Shown: positions 37,059-47,600 of the stretch, piece by piece | Layout: every line of letters starts with the position of its first letter | Numbering within the stretch: the stretch's first letter is position 1 | From: Nitrosomonas supralitoralis | Lineage (GTDB): Bacteria > Pseudomonadota > Gammaproteobacteria > Burkholderiales > Nitrosomonadaceae | Direction: 5' to 3' | Length of the DNA: 55,977 nt | Assembly (NCBI RefSeq): GCF_003011925.2 | Contig: NZ_PXXU01000023.1 | Coordinates: 1 to 55,977, forward strand | The notes under the pieces: model-generated | Databases searched by the model: none | What the model saw: only the letters and a program-made list of their open reading frames with translations | What the model was told of the DNA's origin: nothing | Translations under genes and position numbers: made by a program

Positions 37059-38372
37059 ATGAAACCCATTCACATTGGTTTATTAGGAATTGGCATCGTT
37101 GGTGGTGGCACATATACTGTTCTCAAGCGTAACCAGGAAGAGATCGCGCGTCGTGCGGGCCGGGGAATTGTCGTTAAGATGATAGCCGACAAAGATCTGG
37201 ATAAGGCCCGAAGTTTAGCGGATTCCGGAGTAACCGTAACCGCTGATGCTCATGAGATCACGAGAAACCCTGACATCGATATCGTGGTGGAACTGATCGG
37301 CGGTCAGACCATTGCCAAAGATCTGATTCTGGAGTCAATTGCCAATGGCAAACATGTGGTGACAGCTAATAAGGCTTTGCTGGCGAATCACGGTACTGAA
37401 ATTTTTGCTGCGGCACGCGCCAAGGGCGTAATTGTCGCTTTTGAGGCTGCGGTGGCGGGTGGGATCCCGATCATCAAAGCGCTGCGCGAAGGACTGACGG
37501 CAAATCGCATTACTTGGATAGCCGGGATCATCAATGGCACAGCCAATTTTATTTTGTCGGAAATGCGCGAAAAGGGATTGTCGTTCGAGCAAGTTCTTGC
37601 ACAAGCACAAAAGCTTGGTTATGCCGAAGCTGATCCTACCTATGACATTGAAGGTATTGATGCTGCACACAAAATCACTTTGATGTCGGCGATTGCATTT
37701 GGCATACCGGTACAATTCAACAAAGTATATACCGAAGGAATTACCAAGCTGACTGGCGAGGATATCCGCTATGCTGAAGAACTCGGTTATCGGATCAAAC
37801 TGCTGGGGATTACCAAACGTGTGGCAAAAGGCATTGAATTACGTGTGCACCCCACATTAATTCCAATGCGGCGTTTAATCGCCAACGTCGAGGGCGTGAT
37901 GAATGCAGTTGTCGTCAACGGTGATGCAGTCGGCACGACGCTATACTATGGAGCTGGAGCTGGAGCTGAGCCAACCGCCAGTTCGGTAATTGCAGATCTG
38001 GTCGATGTGTCCCGCATGCAAACCGCTGACCCGATGCATCGCGTTCCAACCTTATCATTCCAGCCGGATTCATTATCCGATACGCCGGTTATTCCGATGG
38101 AAGAAGTTGAAACATCATATTACCTGCGCATGCAAGTAATCGATAAACCGGGAGTGATGGCTGAAATTACACGCATTGTGGCAGACAATAATATTTCAAT
38201 CAGCGCTATGATCCAGAAGGAAGCCAGCAATGAATCCGATAATGTTGGCATTATCATGCTGACACACTTGACTGTTGAGAAGAATATTAATGCAGCAATT
38301 GCGCGCATTGAATCGTTATCCGTGGTGACAAGCGAAGTGATCCGCATACGCATCGAAGAATTAAACAATTAA
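37059..38372 (+). CDS. hom: Homoserine dehydrogenase
   Basis: 437 residues from the ATG at 37059; an upstream in-frame start at 37035 adds a non-conserved hydrophobic stretch. NAD(P)-binding GLLGIGIVGGGT near residue 6, VVELIGGQTIA, catalytic-domain motifs TANKALLANHG, EAAVAGGIPIIKALREGL, GIINGTANFILSEM and AEADPTYDIEGIDAAHK. A C-terminal ACT domain (about 350-430) begins YYLRMQVIDKPGVMAEI, the site of allosteric threonine control in the family. It makes homoserine, the branch point to threonine and methionine; thrC follows 88 bp on. Confidence 0.96.
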   Translation: MKPIHIGLLGIGIVGGGTYTVLKRNQEEIARRAGRGIVVKMIADKDLDKARSLADSGVTVTADAHEITRNPDIDIVVELIGGQTIAKDLILESIANGKHVVTANKALLANHGTEIFAAARAKGVIVAFEAAVAGGIPIIKALREGLTANRITWIAGIINGTANFILSEMREKGLSFEQVLAQAQKLGYAEADPTYDIEGIDAAHKITLMSAIAFGIPVQFNKVYTEGITKLTGEDIRYAEELGYRIKLLGITKRVAKGIELRVHPTLIPMRRLIANVEGVMNAVVVNGDAVGTTLYYGAGAGAEPTASSVIADLVDVSRMQTADPMHRVPTLSFQPDSLSDTPVIPMEEVETSYYLRMQVIDKPGVMAEITRIVADNNISISAMIQKEASNESDNVGIIMLTHLTVEKNINAAIARIESLSVVTSEVIRIRIEELNN

Positions 38373-38460
38373 AGATATAGATATCGACTTTTCCAGCGTT
38401 TTTAGGCGTTATCTGGCAAGCAAAATTATTGCTGTTACTTAAAACCAACTACAATCAAGC

Positions 38461-39879
38461 ATGCGTTATATTTCTACCCGCGGCGGAATGCCCCCCAAAT
38501 CTTTTTCAGAAATTCTTTTGAGCGGCCTGTCGCCGGATGGTGGGTTGGCGATGCCTTCAGCCTACCCCAAAGTCACAGCAACCCAATTGAATGCCTGGCG
38601 AGAGTTAAGTTACCCGTCGCTTGCGTACGAAATTCTGTTACGCTTTGTTGACGATATTCCGGCTGACGATCTGCGCAATCTGATCTATCAAACATATACT
38701 GCCGAAGCTTTTGGCAGTGCCGATATCACACCCTTGAAAACCCTGGAACCTGGCTTTCATATTCTAGGATTATCCAATGGACCGACGTTGGCATTCAAGG
38801 ATATTGCAATGCAGCTGCTGGGCAATTTGTTCCAATATCAATTGACTAAAACCGGTGTCGAATTAAATATCCTCGGCGCAACATCAGGTGATACTGGTTC
38901 CAGCGCCGAATACGCCATGCGCGGTAAACACGGAATTCGAGTTTTCATGCTATCTCCGCATGGAAAAATGAGCCGCTTCCAAACCGCACAAATGTTTTCG
39001 CTACAGGATAAGAATATTTTCAACATCGCCATTCGTGGTGTGTTCGATGACTGTCAGGATATCGTCAAGGCTGTCAGCAACGATCATGCCTTCAAACAAG
39101 CACACCACATCGGCACAGTCAATTCGATCAACTGGGCACGCATCGTGGCGCAAGTTGTCTACTATTTCAAAGGCTATTTTGCCGCGACTAAGAATAATGA
39201 CGAACAGGTTTCGTTTGCGGTACCGTCCGGCAATTTTGGTAATATCTGCGCCGGACATGTAGCCCGTATGATGGGGTTGCCAATCAAGCATTTGATTCTG
39301 GCAACCAATGAAAACGACGTGCTCGATGAATTTTTCCGAACCGGTGTGTACCGTCCTCGTACTACGACGGAAACTCGGCACACCAGTAGTCCGTCGATGG
39401 ATATTTCCAAAGCCTCCAACTTCGAGCGTTTTATTTTCGACCTGACTGGAAGAAATGCGGAGCAGGTGACTGAATTATGGTCAGCCGTTGACAAAGGCAA
39501 TGCCTTTGATCTTTCAACTACACCATTATTTTCTGCAATCAAGGATTACGGATTTGTATCCGGCACCAGCAATCACGCAGCCCGGATTGCAACCATTCGA
39601 GACATTTATCGGCGCTATCGCTTGTTAATCGATACGCACACGGCAGACGGTTTGAATGTCGGACAAGCTCACCGTGAGGCAGATGTGCCATTAATTTGCC
39701 TGGAAACTGCATTACCTGCCAAATTCTCTGAAAGCATCGTAGAAGCAATTGGCCGTGAACCGGAACGTCCGTCCGATTTAGAGAATCTTGAGAGTCTTCC
39801 GCAGCGTTTTGTGATAAAAGACGCGAATGTGCAGGTGATCAAGGCGTATATCAATGAACAGTGCATGATATCCGTATAG
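38461..39879 (+). CDS. thrC: Threonine synthase
   Basis: 472 residues, the longer class of the enzyme. Start RYISTRGGMPPKSFSEILLSGLSPDGGLAMP. The PLP lysine is Lys113 in PTLAFKDIAMQ; LGATSGDTGSSAEYAMRGK binds the cofactor phosphate; AVPSGNFGNICAGHVARMMGLP is conserved. It converts O-phosphohomoserine to threonine. The homoserine kinase gene (thrB) is not next to it and not in the window. Final gene of the alaA-hom-thrC run. Confidence 0.96.
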   Translation: MRYISTRGGMPPKSFSEILLSGLSPDGGLAMPSAYPKVTATQLNAWRELSYPSLAYEILLRFVDDIPADDLRNLIYQTYTAEAFGSADITPLKTLEPGFHILGLSNGPTLAFKDIAMQLLGNLFQYQLTKTGVELNILGATSGDTGSSAEYAMRGKHGIRVFMLSPHGKMSRFQTAQMFSLQDKNIFNIAIRGVFDDCQDIVKAVSNDHAFKQAHHIGTVNSINWARIVAQVVYYFKGYFAATKNNDEQVSFAVPSGNFGNICAGHVARMMGLPIKHLILATNENDVLDEFFRTGVYRPRTTTETRHTSSPSMDISKASNFERFIFDLTGRNAEQVTELWSAVDKGNAFDLSTTPLFSAIKDYGFVSGTSNHAARIATIRDIYRRYRLLIDTHTADGLNVGQAHREADVPLICLETALPAKFSESIVEAIGREPERPSDLENLESLPQRFVIKDANVQVIKAYINEQCMISV

Positions 39880-40431
39880 AAGGCATTTGGAAAAAGCGAA
39901 GAAATACATCTAATATTTATGTTTTTATAATGGCCTGCTAGCTCATTGACCTTTTCGCATAGCAGTCAACTGTTACTTCAAATGAAAAATGTGGTAACCC
40001 GGCGCTGAACTCTGTAGTTTACATACTTGTGGAACAAGCCAATTATATTAGTTGTTGTACATGGTGTTGAAACGCTGTCCAAAATCAACCCAAACGCATC
40101 TCCTACGATGCAACACAATCAACAGCAATTATTCATACCAATGCAGGAGAAACGAGTGTCAAGTCATCTGCGAAATTACCCTGGAAGTTATGCAAGTCAA
40201 TAAGCGTGCTGATCCGCTATATGATTAAAAATCAGCTACTGAAGTAGGCGGTGAAATTGATGCAGCAATGCTAAACTTTCTAACATTTTTTCATCTATTC
40301 AATCTGCTCTTATAAAAGGTGAGTCTGATACCGAGATCCGATTCACTGTTTGTTGAAATTGACTTCAACCCCAAGTCTAGAGATTATCTCTGGGGTTGAG
40401 CTCGAATGTCTATAAGTATGCTGCTTTAACT
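39880..40431. other. 550-bp non-coding spacer
   Basis: No gene recognised; all frames are broken by stops. Near the right end, TCAACCCC plus AGAGAT pairs with ATCTCT plus GGGGTTGA (40364-40399) with a 5-6-nt bulge, a hairpin directly beyond the stop of the minus-strand lipoprotein gene. Confidence 0.5.
40364..40399 (-). terminator. Bulged hairpin after the small lipoprotein gene
   Basis: The arms TCAACCCC..AGAGAT and ATCTCTGGGGTTGA pair around a very small loop with one bulge. Position favours a terminator for the minus-strand gene; no T-run is seen. Confidence 0.4.
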
Positions 40432-40623
40432 CTATTTTTTCAAAGCATCACATTGATCGAGAAATGCTTGTCGTGCAACTTCGTTATCCTTTAAATCTGC
40501 AAGAGAGGATTCCAATCCTTTGCCTGCGCAATTCACGAGACTGGCTTCGGGTGCTCCGCCGCAACCGACCAGAGAGAAACACAGGCCAACCATGCAAGCG
40601 ATACTATATTTTCTAAAATTCAT
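40432..40623 (-). CDS. Small hypothetical lipoprotein
   Basis: 63 residues. A signal peptide with a lipobox (FSLVGCGG, Cys at about residue 21) indicates lipid attachment and membrane anchoring. The mature part of about 42 residues contains two further cysteines (VNCAGKG and DQCDALKK) that could form a disulfide. Purine-rich sequence (AGAGGAAAATATT) precedes the ATG. I do not recognise a family. Confidence 0.68.
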   Translation of the reverse strand: MNFRKYSIACMVGLCFSLVGCGGAPEASLVNCAGKGLESSLADLKDNEVARQAFLDQCDALKK

Positions 40624-40980
40624 CTAATATTTTCCTCTATAAATTATTCATTATGGTTTGTTGGTAAAACCCGATTATTTCAATCGTTTGACACCGGCCC
40701 GGTCATACGAGCCTAGCGTTATATTTTACCCGAATCTATTCTTTTTGTATTTTTACTCTGTTTTGATTCGCGCAAAACAGATTGCTGATGCATCGATCTT
40801 ATTCATAAACCGAGACATTGTGCGCCGCTATTTGATATATTTCGCTTACGCTTAGTGTGCTCTGCGAGCTAAAATGCCAAACCAAATCATGCTAATCTGA
40901 TTTCAAATCTGTATACTTCGTAATATTTTGTATGATTTCTATCGACTATAGGCAGTATTCAAAACCACTGGAGTCAGCCA
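40624..40980. other. Spacer upstream of sdhB
   Basis: 357 bp; the one plus-strand open frame (40658-40855) has no ribosome binding site or known motif. I see no remnant of sdhC, sdhD or sdhA. The promoter of the sdhB-sdhE-gltA-sucAB run should be here, but no strong hexamers were found. Confidence 0.5.
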
Positions 40981-41676
40981 ATGAAGTTATCAATTTACCG
41001 CTATGATCCCGATAAAGATGAAGAGCCTTACATGCAGGATTACGACGTTCCGCTGGCGGCAACCGACAAAATGCTATTGGATGCGTTGTTGCGCATCAAG
41101 TCAATTGATGACAGTTTAAGTCTACGTCGGTCCTGCCGCGAAGGTGTGTGTGGGTCGGATGCGATGAACATCAACGGACGCAACGGATTGGCGTGCATTA
41201 CGCCGCTTAAGACCTTGAAAGAACCGGTTGAAATACGTCCTTTACCCGGCTTACCGGTGATTCGTGACTTGATCGTGGATATGACACAATTCTTTCAGCA
41301 ATATCACTCGATCAAACCTTATTTGATCAATAATGATCCTCCACCTGAAACAGAGCGGTTGCAGTCGCCGGAAGAAAGAGCAGCTTTGGACGGTGCCTAT
41401 GAATGCATCTTATGTGCCTGCTGTACAACAGCCTGTCCTTCTTTCTGGTGGAATCCGGATAAATTTGTCGGACCGGCGGGTTTGTTGCAGGCCTATCGTT
41501 TTCTTGCCGATAGTCGCGATCAAGCAACGGCTGAAAGACTCGATAATCTGGAAGACCCTTATCGGCTGTTTCGCTGTCATTCCATCATGAATTGTGCTGA
41601 CGCGTGCCCTAAAGGCTTGAATCCCACTCAGGCAATCGGCAGAATCAAGGACATGATGGTCAAGAGAATGATATGA
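40981..41676 (+). CDS. sdhB: Succinate dehydrogenase iron-sulfur subunit
   Basis: 231 residues. Three cluster motifs are intact: [20 protein letters not shown] with a following Cys ([2Fe-2S]), [14 protein letters not shown] ([4Fe-4S]) and [17 protein letters not shown] ([3Fe-4S]). The protein passes electrons from the flavoprotein SdhA to the membrane quinone site. Unusually, sdhC, sdhD and sdhA are not upstream: a 357-bp spacer and a minus-strand lipoprotein precede it. GGAGTCAGCC serves as the ribosome binding site. It overlaps sdhE by 4 bp. Confidence 0.96.
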   Translation: MKLSIYRYDPDKDEEPYMQDYDVPLAATDKMLLDALLRIKSIDDSLSLRRSCREGVCGSDAMNINGRNGLACITPLKTLKEPVEIRPLPGLPVIRDLIVDMTQFFQQYHSIKPYLINNDPPPETERLQSPEERAALDGAYECILCACCTTACPSFWWNPDKFVGPAGLLQAYRFLADSRDQATAERLDNLEDPYRLFRCHSIMNCADACPKGLNPTQAIGRIKDMMVKRMI

Positions 41677-41906
41677 AAGCGTTCGAGCGTGCACGTTGGC
41701 GTTGTCGGCGTGGTATGCTTGAATTGGATATTGTGTTGCAACGATTCATGGATCGAGATTACCGGCAGCTTGATGAATCCGGTTTACTGCAATTTGAACG
41801 ATTACTGACATTGTCGGATAACGACTTGTGGAATCTGATCAGCGGAAAGCAAGTCAATTGCGATACGCAATGGCAACACGTATTGGAATTACTGCAAAAA
41901 AGTTAG
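41673..41906 (+). CDS. sdhE: Succinate dehydrogenase FAD assembly factor
   Basis: 77 residues (DUF339 family). The signature [18 protein letters not shown] contains the conserved RGMxE segment that helps attach FAD covalently to SdhA. The ATG overlaps the sdhB stop, so translation is coupled. Its presence implies that SdhA is made in the cell although its gene is not next door. Confidence 0.93.
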   Translation: MKAFERARWRCRRGMLELDIVLQRFMDRDYRQLDESGLLQFERLLTLSDNDLWNLISGKQVNCDTQWQHVLELLQKS

Positions 41907-41984
41907 GTTTGGATTGTTTTCATTAATACTGTCAAATCGTTAACAATTCACACTGTTTATTATTGCAATTTGTGGAGATGTAAT

Positions 41985-43286
41985 ATGGCACAAGAAGACA
42001 CAGCGACTCTGAATTTGAATAATGGTAGCGATCCTATCGAGCTACCGGTTTTATCTGGAACCATGGGCCCGGATGTGATCGATATTCGTAAGCTGCACGC
42101 ACAGAGTGGTTTGTTTACTTATGATCCCGGTTTTTTGTCGACCGCTAGTAATAATTCCTCGATCACCTTTATTGACGGTGATGAAGGAATTTTGCTGTAT
42201 CGCGGTTATCCGATCGAGCAACTGGCATTGCATTGTGATTTTATCGATGTATGTTACTTGCTGCTGCAGGGTGAGTTGCCAATGCCTGAACAAAAATCGG
42301 AATTTGATCACGCAATAAAAAACCATTCTATGCTGCATGAGCAACTGGTGCGATTTTATAGTGGATTTCGTCGTGATGCCCATCCGATGGCAGTGATGGT
42401 AGGAGTGGTCGGTGCTTTATCTGCTTTTTATCATGATGCATTGAATATTTCCGATCCGGTACATCGTGAGCAATCCGCATTCCGGCTGATTGCAAAGCTG
42501 CCGACGATTACTGCGATGGCGTATAAATACAATATTGGGCAACCGTTTGTTTACCCGCAAAATCACTTGAGTTACGCTGAAAATTTCTTGCATATGATGT
42601 TTTCTGTGCCGACAGAGAAATACGAAGCCAACCCAGTGATTGTACGTGCATTAGATCGGATATTGATTTTACATGCGGATCACGAACAGAATGCTTCCAC
42701 CTCGACCGTGCGCCTGGCGGGTTCCAGCGGTGCTAACCCTTTTGCATGTGTATCTGCGGGTATTTCATGCTTATGGGGTCCCGCGCACGGTGGAGCAAAC
42801 GAAGCTTGCTTGCGTATGTTGGAAGAAATTGGCGATGTTTCGCGCATTGATGAATTTATACAGCGCGCAAAAAATAAAGAAGATAATTATCGGCTCATGG
42901 GTTTTGGTCATCGCGTTTACAAGAACATGGATCCACGGGCGAAGCTGATGCGCGAAACTTGTCATGAAGTTCTGAATGAATTGGGGTTACATAATGATCG
43001 GTTGTTCAAACTTGCGCTACAACTCGAAAAAATAGCACTGGAAGACGATTATTTTATCTCGCGCAAGCTTTATCCTAACGTCGACTTTTATTCCGGCATC
43101 GTGCAACGCGCATTAGGCATTCCCACAAGCATGTTTACCGCGATTTTTGCGATGGCAAGAACGGTTGGCTGGGTGGCACAATGGAGTGAGATGGTTTCTG
43201 ATCCAGATTATAAAATCGGACGCCCACGTCAGCTATATACCGGCCCAGTCATGCGGGATATTCCCATCTCGTTTTCGCAAAAATAG
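41985..43286 (+). CDS. gltA: Citrate synthase (type II)
   Basis: 433 residues from the ATG at 41985 with TGGAGATG upstream; an earlier in-frame start at 41970 overlaps that site. Motifs: [18 protein letters not shown], the catalytic His in [33 protein letters not shown] with the second His, and [15 protein letters not shown] near the C-terminus. It condenses oxaloacetate and acetyl-CoA. 17 bp upstream of sucA, in one TCA-cycle run from sdhB to sucB. Confidence 0.96.
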   Translation: MAQEDTATLNLNNGSDPIELPVLSGTMGPDVIDIRKLHAQSGLFTYDPGFLSTASNNSSITFIDGDEGILLYRGYPIEQLALHCDFIDVCYLLLQGELPMPEQKSEFDHAIKNHSMLHEQLVRFYSGFRRDAHPMAVMVGVVGALSAFYHDALNISDPVHREQSAFRLIAKLPTITAMAYKYNIGQPFVYPQNHLSYAENFLHMMFSVPTEKYEANPVIVRALDRILILHADHEQNASTSTVRLAGSSGANPFACVSAGISCLWGPAHGGANEACLRMLEEIGDVSRIDEFIQRAKNKEDNYRLMGFGHRVYKNMDPRAKLMRETCHEVLNELGLHNDRLFKLALQLEKIALEDDYFISRKLYPNVDFYSGIVQRALGIPTSMFTAIFAMARTVGWVAQWSEMVSDPDYKIGRPRQLYTGPVMRDIPISFSQK

Positions 43287-43303
43287 TTATTCTTGATAAA
43301 TAT

Positions 43304-46135
43304 ATGAGCAAGCCGTTGATGGACGATACTCTTTTGTCTGGAACTAACGCTGGTTTCATAGAAGCGGTTTATGAAGAATATCTGCATAATCCTAATTCTG
43401 TCGCATTAGCCTGGCGTGAATACTTCGATAAACTGGCCAATCAGCAGAATCAAATTAGTACTAAACCGCCAGTGAATAATGTTGCCACTGCTACGGCTAT
43501 GAAATCTTCCGGCATAGAAATTCAAGCCGCACTGCCGGAAGTAATGTCGATTGATTCTGATGATCGCAAGCAAGTGGCAGTGCTGCAGCTCATTAACATG
43601 CACCGCGGTCTCGGTCTTAATCAAGCCAATCTTGATCCTCTCGGGCTCAAGCAGCAATTGACCATCCCCGAATTGAATCCTGCGCATTTCGGGCTTACCG
43701 AAGCGGATATGGATAAAGTATTTAATACTGGTTCCTTAGTGGGTCCTGATCGTGCTTCGTTGCGGGAAATTTTGCAGATCCTGCGCGAGACCTACTGCGG
43801 CTCGATTGGTGCTGAATATATGTACATTTCTTCAGTTGAGCAAAAACGTTGGATACAGGCGCGATTGGAAGGGCAACGCTCCAATCCGGGTTTTTCAATT
43901 GAAGTTAAGCATCATATCCTTGAACGACTTACCGCAGCAGAGGGGCTGGAGAATTATCTGCACACTCGCTACGTGGGGCAGAAACGTTTTTCCGGCGAAG
44001 GTAATGAGAGTCTGATTCCGTTGCTGGATAACTTGATTCACCGTGCGGGGAAAGCGGGAATTCAACAAATTGTAATGGGTATGGCACATCGCGCTCGCCT
44101 CAATGTATTAGTGAATACTCTGGGGAAAATGCCCGCCGATCTGTTTCGTGAATTTGAAGAAAAACAACCGCAAGACCTGCCGTCGGGTGACGTAAAATAC
44201 CACCAAGGTTTTTCTTCTGCCATCAAAACGCCTGAAGGTATCGTACGTTTAGCATTGGCCTTTAATCCTTCACATCTGGAAATTGTTAATCCCGTGGTCG
44301 AGGGTTCAGTGCGTGCACGCCAACATCTGTTAAACGACAAACTGGGAGATCGCGTGTTGCCGGTATTGATTCATGGTGATGCAGCGTTTGCGGGGCAGGG
44401 CGTAGTAATGGAAACTTTGAATCTATCGCAGACCCGCGGCTATGGTACCGGTGGAACGGTTCATATTATCATTAATAATCAAATCGGATTCACCACATCG
44501 GATCCACGCGACAGCCGCTCCACGTTGTATTGCACCGATGTCGCCAAAATGATTGAAGCGCCAATTTTTCATGTCAATGGCGATGACCCGGAAGCGGTCG
44601 TGATGGTGGCTGAACTAGCATTCGATTTTCGCATGAAATTTCATAAGGATGTCGTAATTGATATGGTATGTTTCCGTCGTCTTGGTCACAATGAACAAGA
44701 TGAGCCGATGGTGACGCAACCGAGAATGTATCGGATCATCAACCAGCATCCCGGTACACGCCAGTGCTATGCCGATAAGCTGATCGCCGAAGGCGTCATC
44801 AAGCAGGAAGATGCAGATAATCTCATTCAAGCGTATCTTGACGCCATGGATGAAGGTGTCAATCCAAACAAGGCAGTTTTTTACGACTATAAATCTCCGT
44901 ATGCTATCAATTGGGAACCCTTCTTAAAGCCTTTTAAATGGAATAAGCGAATTAAAACCGGTGTTGCGATGCAAGTACTGAAACAGCTCGCCATAAGGCT
45001 GACGGATATTCCTGAAGGTTTTAAACTGCATTCTCGGGTGGAGAAGATAATTGCTGATCGACGTTTGATGGGCAAAGGAGAATTACCGCTGGATTGGGGA
45101 ATGGCGGAAAGTCTGGCTTACGCAACTTTGCTGAAGGATGGTTACCCGGTAAGATTATCCGGACAGGACTCGGGGCGTGGCACATTCTTTCACCGGCATG
45201 CGGTTTTGCATGACCAGATAGTTGAAGATCAAAACGAACCTATTTATATACCGTTACGCCACCTATATCCAGACCAGCCGGACTTCGTCGTGATTGATTC
45301 AATGCTGTCGGAAGAGGCTGTATTAGGCTTTGAATACGGCTATGCTACGACGCAGCCCAACGAATTGGTAATCTGGGAAGCGCAGTTTGGCGATTTTGCC
45401 AATGGTGCTCAGGTGGTGATTGATCAGTTTATCGCTTCGGGTGAAGCCAAGTGGGGGCGTGTATGCGGTTTGGTGATGATGTTGCCGCACGGTTACGAAG
45501 GGCAAGGCCCAGAGCATTCTTCCGCACGATTAGAACGTTTTCTGCAGCTATGCGCGGATTACAATATTCAGGTCTGTGTACCCTCGACACCCGCACAAAT
45601 GTATCATTTGCTTCGCAGGCAAATGATCAGACCGATACGCAAACCGTTGATAATCATGAGCCCCAAGAGCATGCTACGTCATAAAGAATCGATATCGAGT
45701 CTGGATGAGCTGGCGCATGGATATTTTTATCCGGTTATTCCCGAAGCCGACAACTTGGATCTGGAAATTATTAAGAGGATTATCGTTTGCAGCGGAAAAA
45801 TATACTATGAATTATTGGCTTACCGAAATGAACACGATATTAAAGATATAGCGATTATTCGCCTGGAGCAATTGTATCCGTTCCCACATGAGGAATTTCA
45901 AGCTGAAATCAACCGTTTCAACAATGCCAAAGATATCATTTGGTGCCAGGAGGAGCCTGGCAACCAAGGGGCATGGCATCGCATCCAGCATTATCTGCTG
46001 CGTCATATGCGGCCTGATCAGGAGTTGGGCTACGCACTGCGTGCTTCTTCAGCTTCACCGGCCGTTGGCTATATGGCAAGACATAAATTTACGCAGAATG
46101 AATTAATTGTGGCAGCATTCAGAGATAAAATCTAG
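43304..46135 (+). CDS. sucA: 2-Oxoglutarate dehydrogenase E1 component
   Basis: 943 residues, full length. The N-terminal E2-binding part includes FIEAVYEEYLHNPNSV. Thiamine diphosphate motifs: FNPSHLEIVNPVVEGSVRA, HGDAAFAGQGVVMETLNLS, GYGTGGTVHIIINNQIGFTT, DGDDPEAVV-type (VNGDDPEAVV). C-terminal blocks include GQDSGRGTFFHRHAVLHDQ, LPHGYEGQGPEHSSARLERF and EEPGNQGAW. It decarboxylates 2-oxoglutarate onto the lipoyl group of SucB. Intact E1 in Nitrosomonas is notable because 2-oxoglutarate dehydrogenase activity has been reported low or absent in growing ammonia oxidisers. Confidence 0.97.
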   Translation: MSKPLMDDTLLSGTNAGFIEAVYEEYLHNPNSVALAWREYFDKLANQQNQISTKPPVNNVATATAMKSSGIEIQAALPEVMSIDSDDRKQVAVLQLINMHRGLGLNQANLDPLGLKQQLTIPELNPAHFGLTEADMDKVFNTGSLVGPDRASLREILQILRETYCGSIGAEYMYISSVEQKRWIQARLEGQRSNPGFSIEVKHHILERLTAAEGLENYLHTRYVGQKRFSGEGNESLIPLLDNLIHRAGKAGIQQIVMGMAHRARLNVLVNTLGKMPADLFREFEEKQPQDLPSGDVKYHQGFSSAIKTPEGIVRLALAFNPSHLEIVNPVVEGSVRARQHLLNDKLGDRVLPVLIHGDAAFAGQGVVMETLNLSQTRGYGTGGTVHIIINNQIGFTTSDPRDSRSTLYCTDVAKMIEAPIFHVNGDDPEAVVMVAELAFDFRMKFHKDVVIDMVCFRRLGHNEQDEPMVTQPRMYRIINQHPGTRQCYADKLIAEGVIKQEDADNLIQAYLDAMDEGVNPNKAVFYDYKSPYAINWEPFLKPFKWNKRIKTGVAMQVLKQLAIRLTDIPEGFKLHSRVEKIIADRRLMGKGELPLDWGMAESLAYATLLKDGYPVRLSGQDSGRGTFFHRHAVLHDQIVEDQNEPIYIPLRHLYPDQPDFVVIDSMLSEEAVLGFEYGYATTQPNELVIWEAQFGDFANGAQVVIDQFIASGEAKWGRVCGLVMMLPHGYEGQGPEHSSARLERFLQLCADYNIQVCVPSTPAQMYHLLRRQMIRPIRKPLIIMSPKSMLRHKESISSLDELAHGYFYPVIPEADNLDLEIIKRIIVCSGKIYYELLAYRNEHDIKDIAIIRLEQLYPFPHEEFQAEINRFNNAKDIIWCQEEPGNQGAWHRIQHYLLRHMRPDQELGYALRASSASPAVGYMARHKFTQNELIVAAFRDKI

Positions 46136-46147
46136 AAAGAGGACATC

Positions 46148-47458
46148 ATGCTAGTCGAAGTCAAAGTACCCGAGTTATCTGAATCCGTAGCTGAGGCTAC
46201 TCTAGTTTCCTGGCTTAAAAAAAAGGGAGACTATGTCAATCGATCAGAGAATCTGATCGATATCGAAACTGACAAGGTCGTGCTGGAATTACCCGCTCCC
46301 AGTGCAGGCGTATTGACCAAAGTGCTAAAAAATGACGGCGCTATTGTGACCGGTGGTGAAGTCATCGGCATGATTGAAACCGAAGCTAACGATACTAAAC
46401 CTGATCAATCGGAGAATGATAATAAATCAATCACCGCCGCAAAAAAAGAAACAACGAAGACTACTGGGAAAGGTACAAAAGAATCTGATGCTGAAGAAAC
46501 AGTGAGTACTACTGAGAAAAAAACAGAAAACTCTAATGCTGAAGATATTGATCAAGCAACGCCCATGCTGATGCCGGCTGCGCGCAAATTAGCGGAGGAA
46601 ATCAACCTTAAAGCCACAGAAATGACCGCGATAAAAGGAACCGGTATGGGCGGTCGTATTACCAAAGAAGATGTACAAGCGTATGTACAGCGTAAATCCA
46701 GCACATCCTTGGAAATTGAAGCCAAGCCTGGAGCCATCGTTACTTCTACAGCAAATGAGCGTACAGAGCGCAGAATTCCCATGTCACGGCTACGACAGCG
46801 AATTGCGGAACGCCTAGTAGAATCGCAATCTACTGCGGCGATTCTTACCACTTTCAATGAAGTCAACATGCAAGCGATCATAGATCTCCGTGCACGTTAC
46901 AAAACTGAATTTGAAAAGGAATATGGTATAAAACTGGGCTTTATGTCGTTTTTTGTCAAAGCTGTCATAGCCGCACTCAAAAAATATCCCATTATTAATT
47001 CCTCGATTGAAGGCAATGAGATCATTTATCACGATTTCTACGATATCGGCATCGCTGTCGGTAGTCCTCGTGGACTGGTGGTACCTATCATTCGCGACGC
47101 AGATCGTTTAACGTTGGCGGAAATTGAGTTGCAGATTGGAGAATTTGCTAAACGGGCACAAAACGGAAAGCTGAGCATTGAAGAACTCAGCGGTGGCACA
47201 TTTACAATTACCAATGGTGGCGTATTTGGTTCCATGCTTTCGACTCCGATCATCAATCCGCCCCAAAGCGCAATCCTTGGTATCCACGCCACCAAGGAAC
47301 GACCCGTAGTCGAAAATGGACAAATTGTGATACGCCCGATGAATTATCTTGCCTTGTCCTACGATCATCGGATCATCGATGGACGGGAAGCGGTATTGTC
47401 TCTGATGACAATGAAAGAAGCACTGGAATACCCAATGAGTCCGCTACTTGAAAAGTAA
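46148..47458 (+). CDS. sucB: Dihydrolipoyllysine succinyltransferase (E2)
   Basis: 436 residues. Lipoyl domain (1-76) with the modified Lys43 in IETDKVVLE; a long Lys/Glu/Thr-rich linker (about 80-135); the E3-binding domain (about 138-175, PAARKLAEEINL and GRITKEDVQAYV); then the catalytic domain (205-436) ending with YDHRIIDGREAV, which holds the catalytic His and Asp. AGAGGACATC precedes the ATG, 12 bp after sucA. No lpd follows; lpdA at 16184 is a likely E3 partner. Confidence 0.96.
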   Translation: MLVEVKVPELSESVAEATLVSWLKKKGDYVNRSENLIDIETDKVVLELPAPSAGVLTKVLKNDGAIVTGGEVIGMIETEANDTKPDQSENDNKSITAAKKETTKTTGKGTKESDAEETVSTTEKKTENSNAEDIDQATPMLMPAARKLAEEINLKATEMTAIKGTGMGGRITKEDVQAYVQRKSSTSLEIEAKPGAIVTSTANERTERRIPMSRLRQRIAERLVESQSTAAILTTFNEVNMQAIIDLRARYKTEFEKEYGIKLGFMSFFVKAVIAALKKYPIINSSIEGNEIIYHDFYDIGIAVGSPRGLVVPIIRDADRLTLAEIELQIGEFAKRAQNGKLSIEELSGGTFTITNGGVFGSMLSTPIINPPQSAILGIHATKERPVVENGQIVIRPMNYLALSYDHRIIDGREAVLSLMTMKEALEYPMSPLLEK

Positions 47459-47600
47459 ACAAATCATTGCACGTGCTATCACCTTCGAGTTACACGAAAA
47501 TTTCAATCGAATGAGATAAATTTTCCGCTCATCAGGGATGAAAAGTGGTAGGAAGATGCCAAGTCTCAAAAGTCGATGTAAAGCACTGCGATTCAATTTT

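Noticed and set aside
40658..40855. 65-codon plus-strand open frame before sdhB
   Set aside because: No ribosome binding site and no motif; aromatic-rich translation typical of AT-rich spacer.
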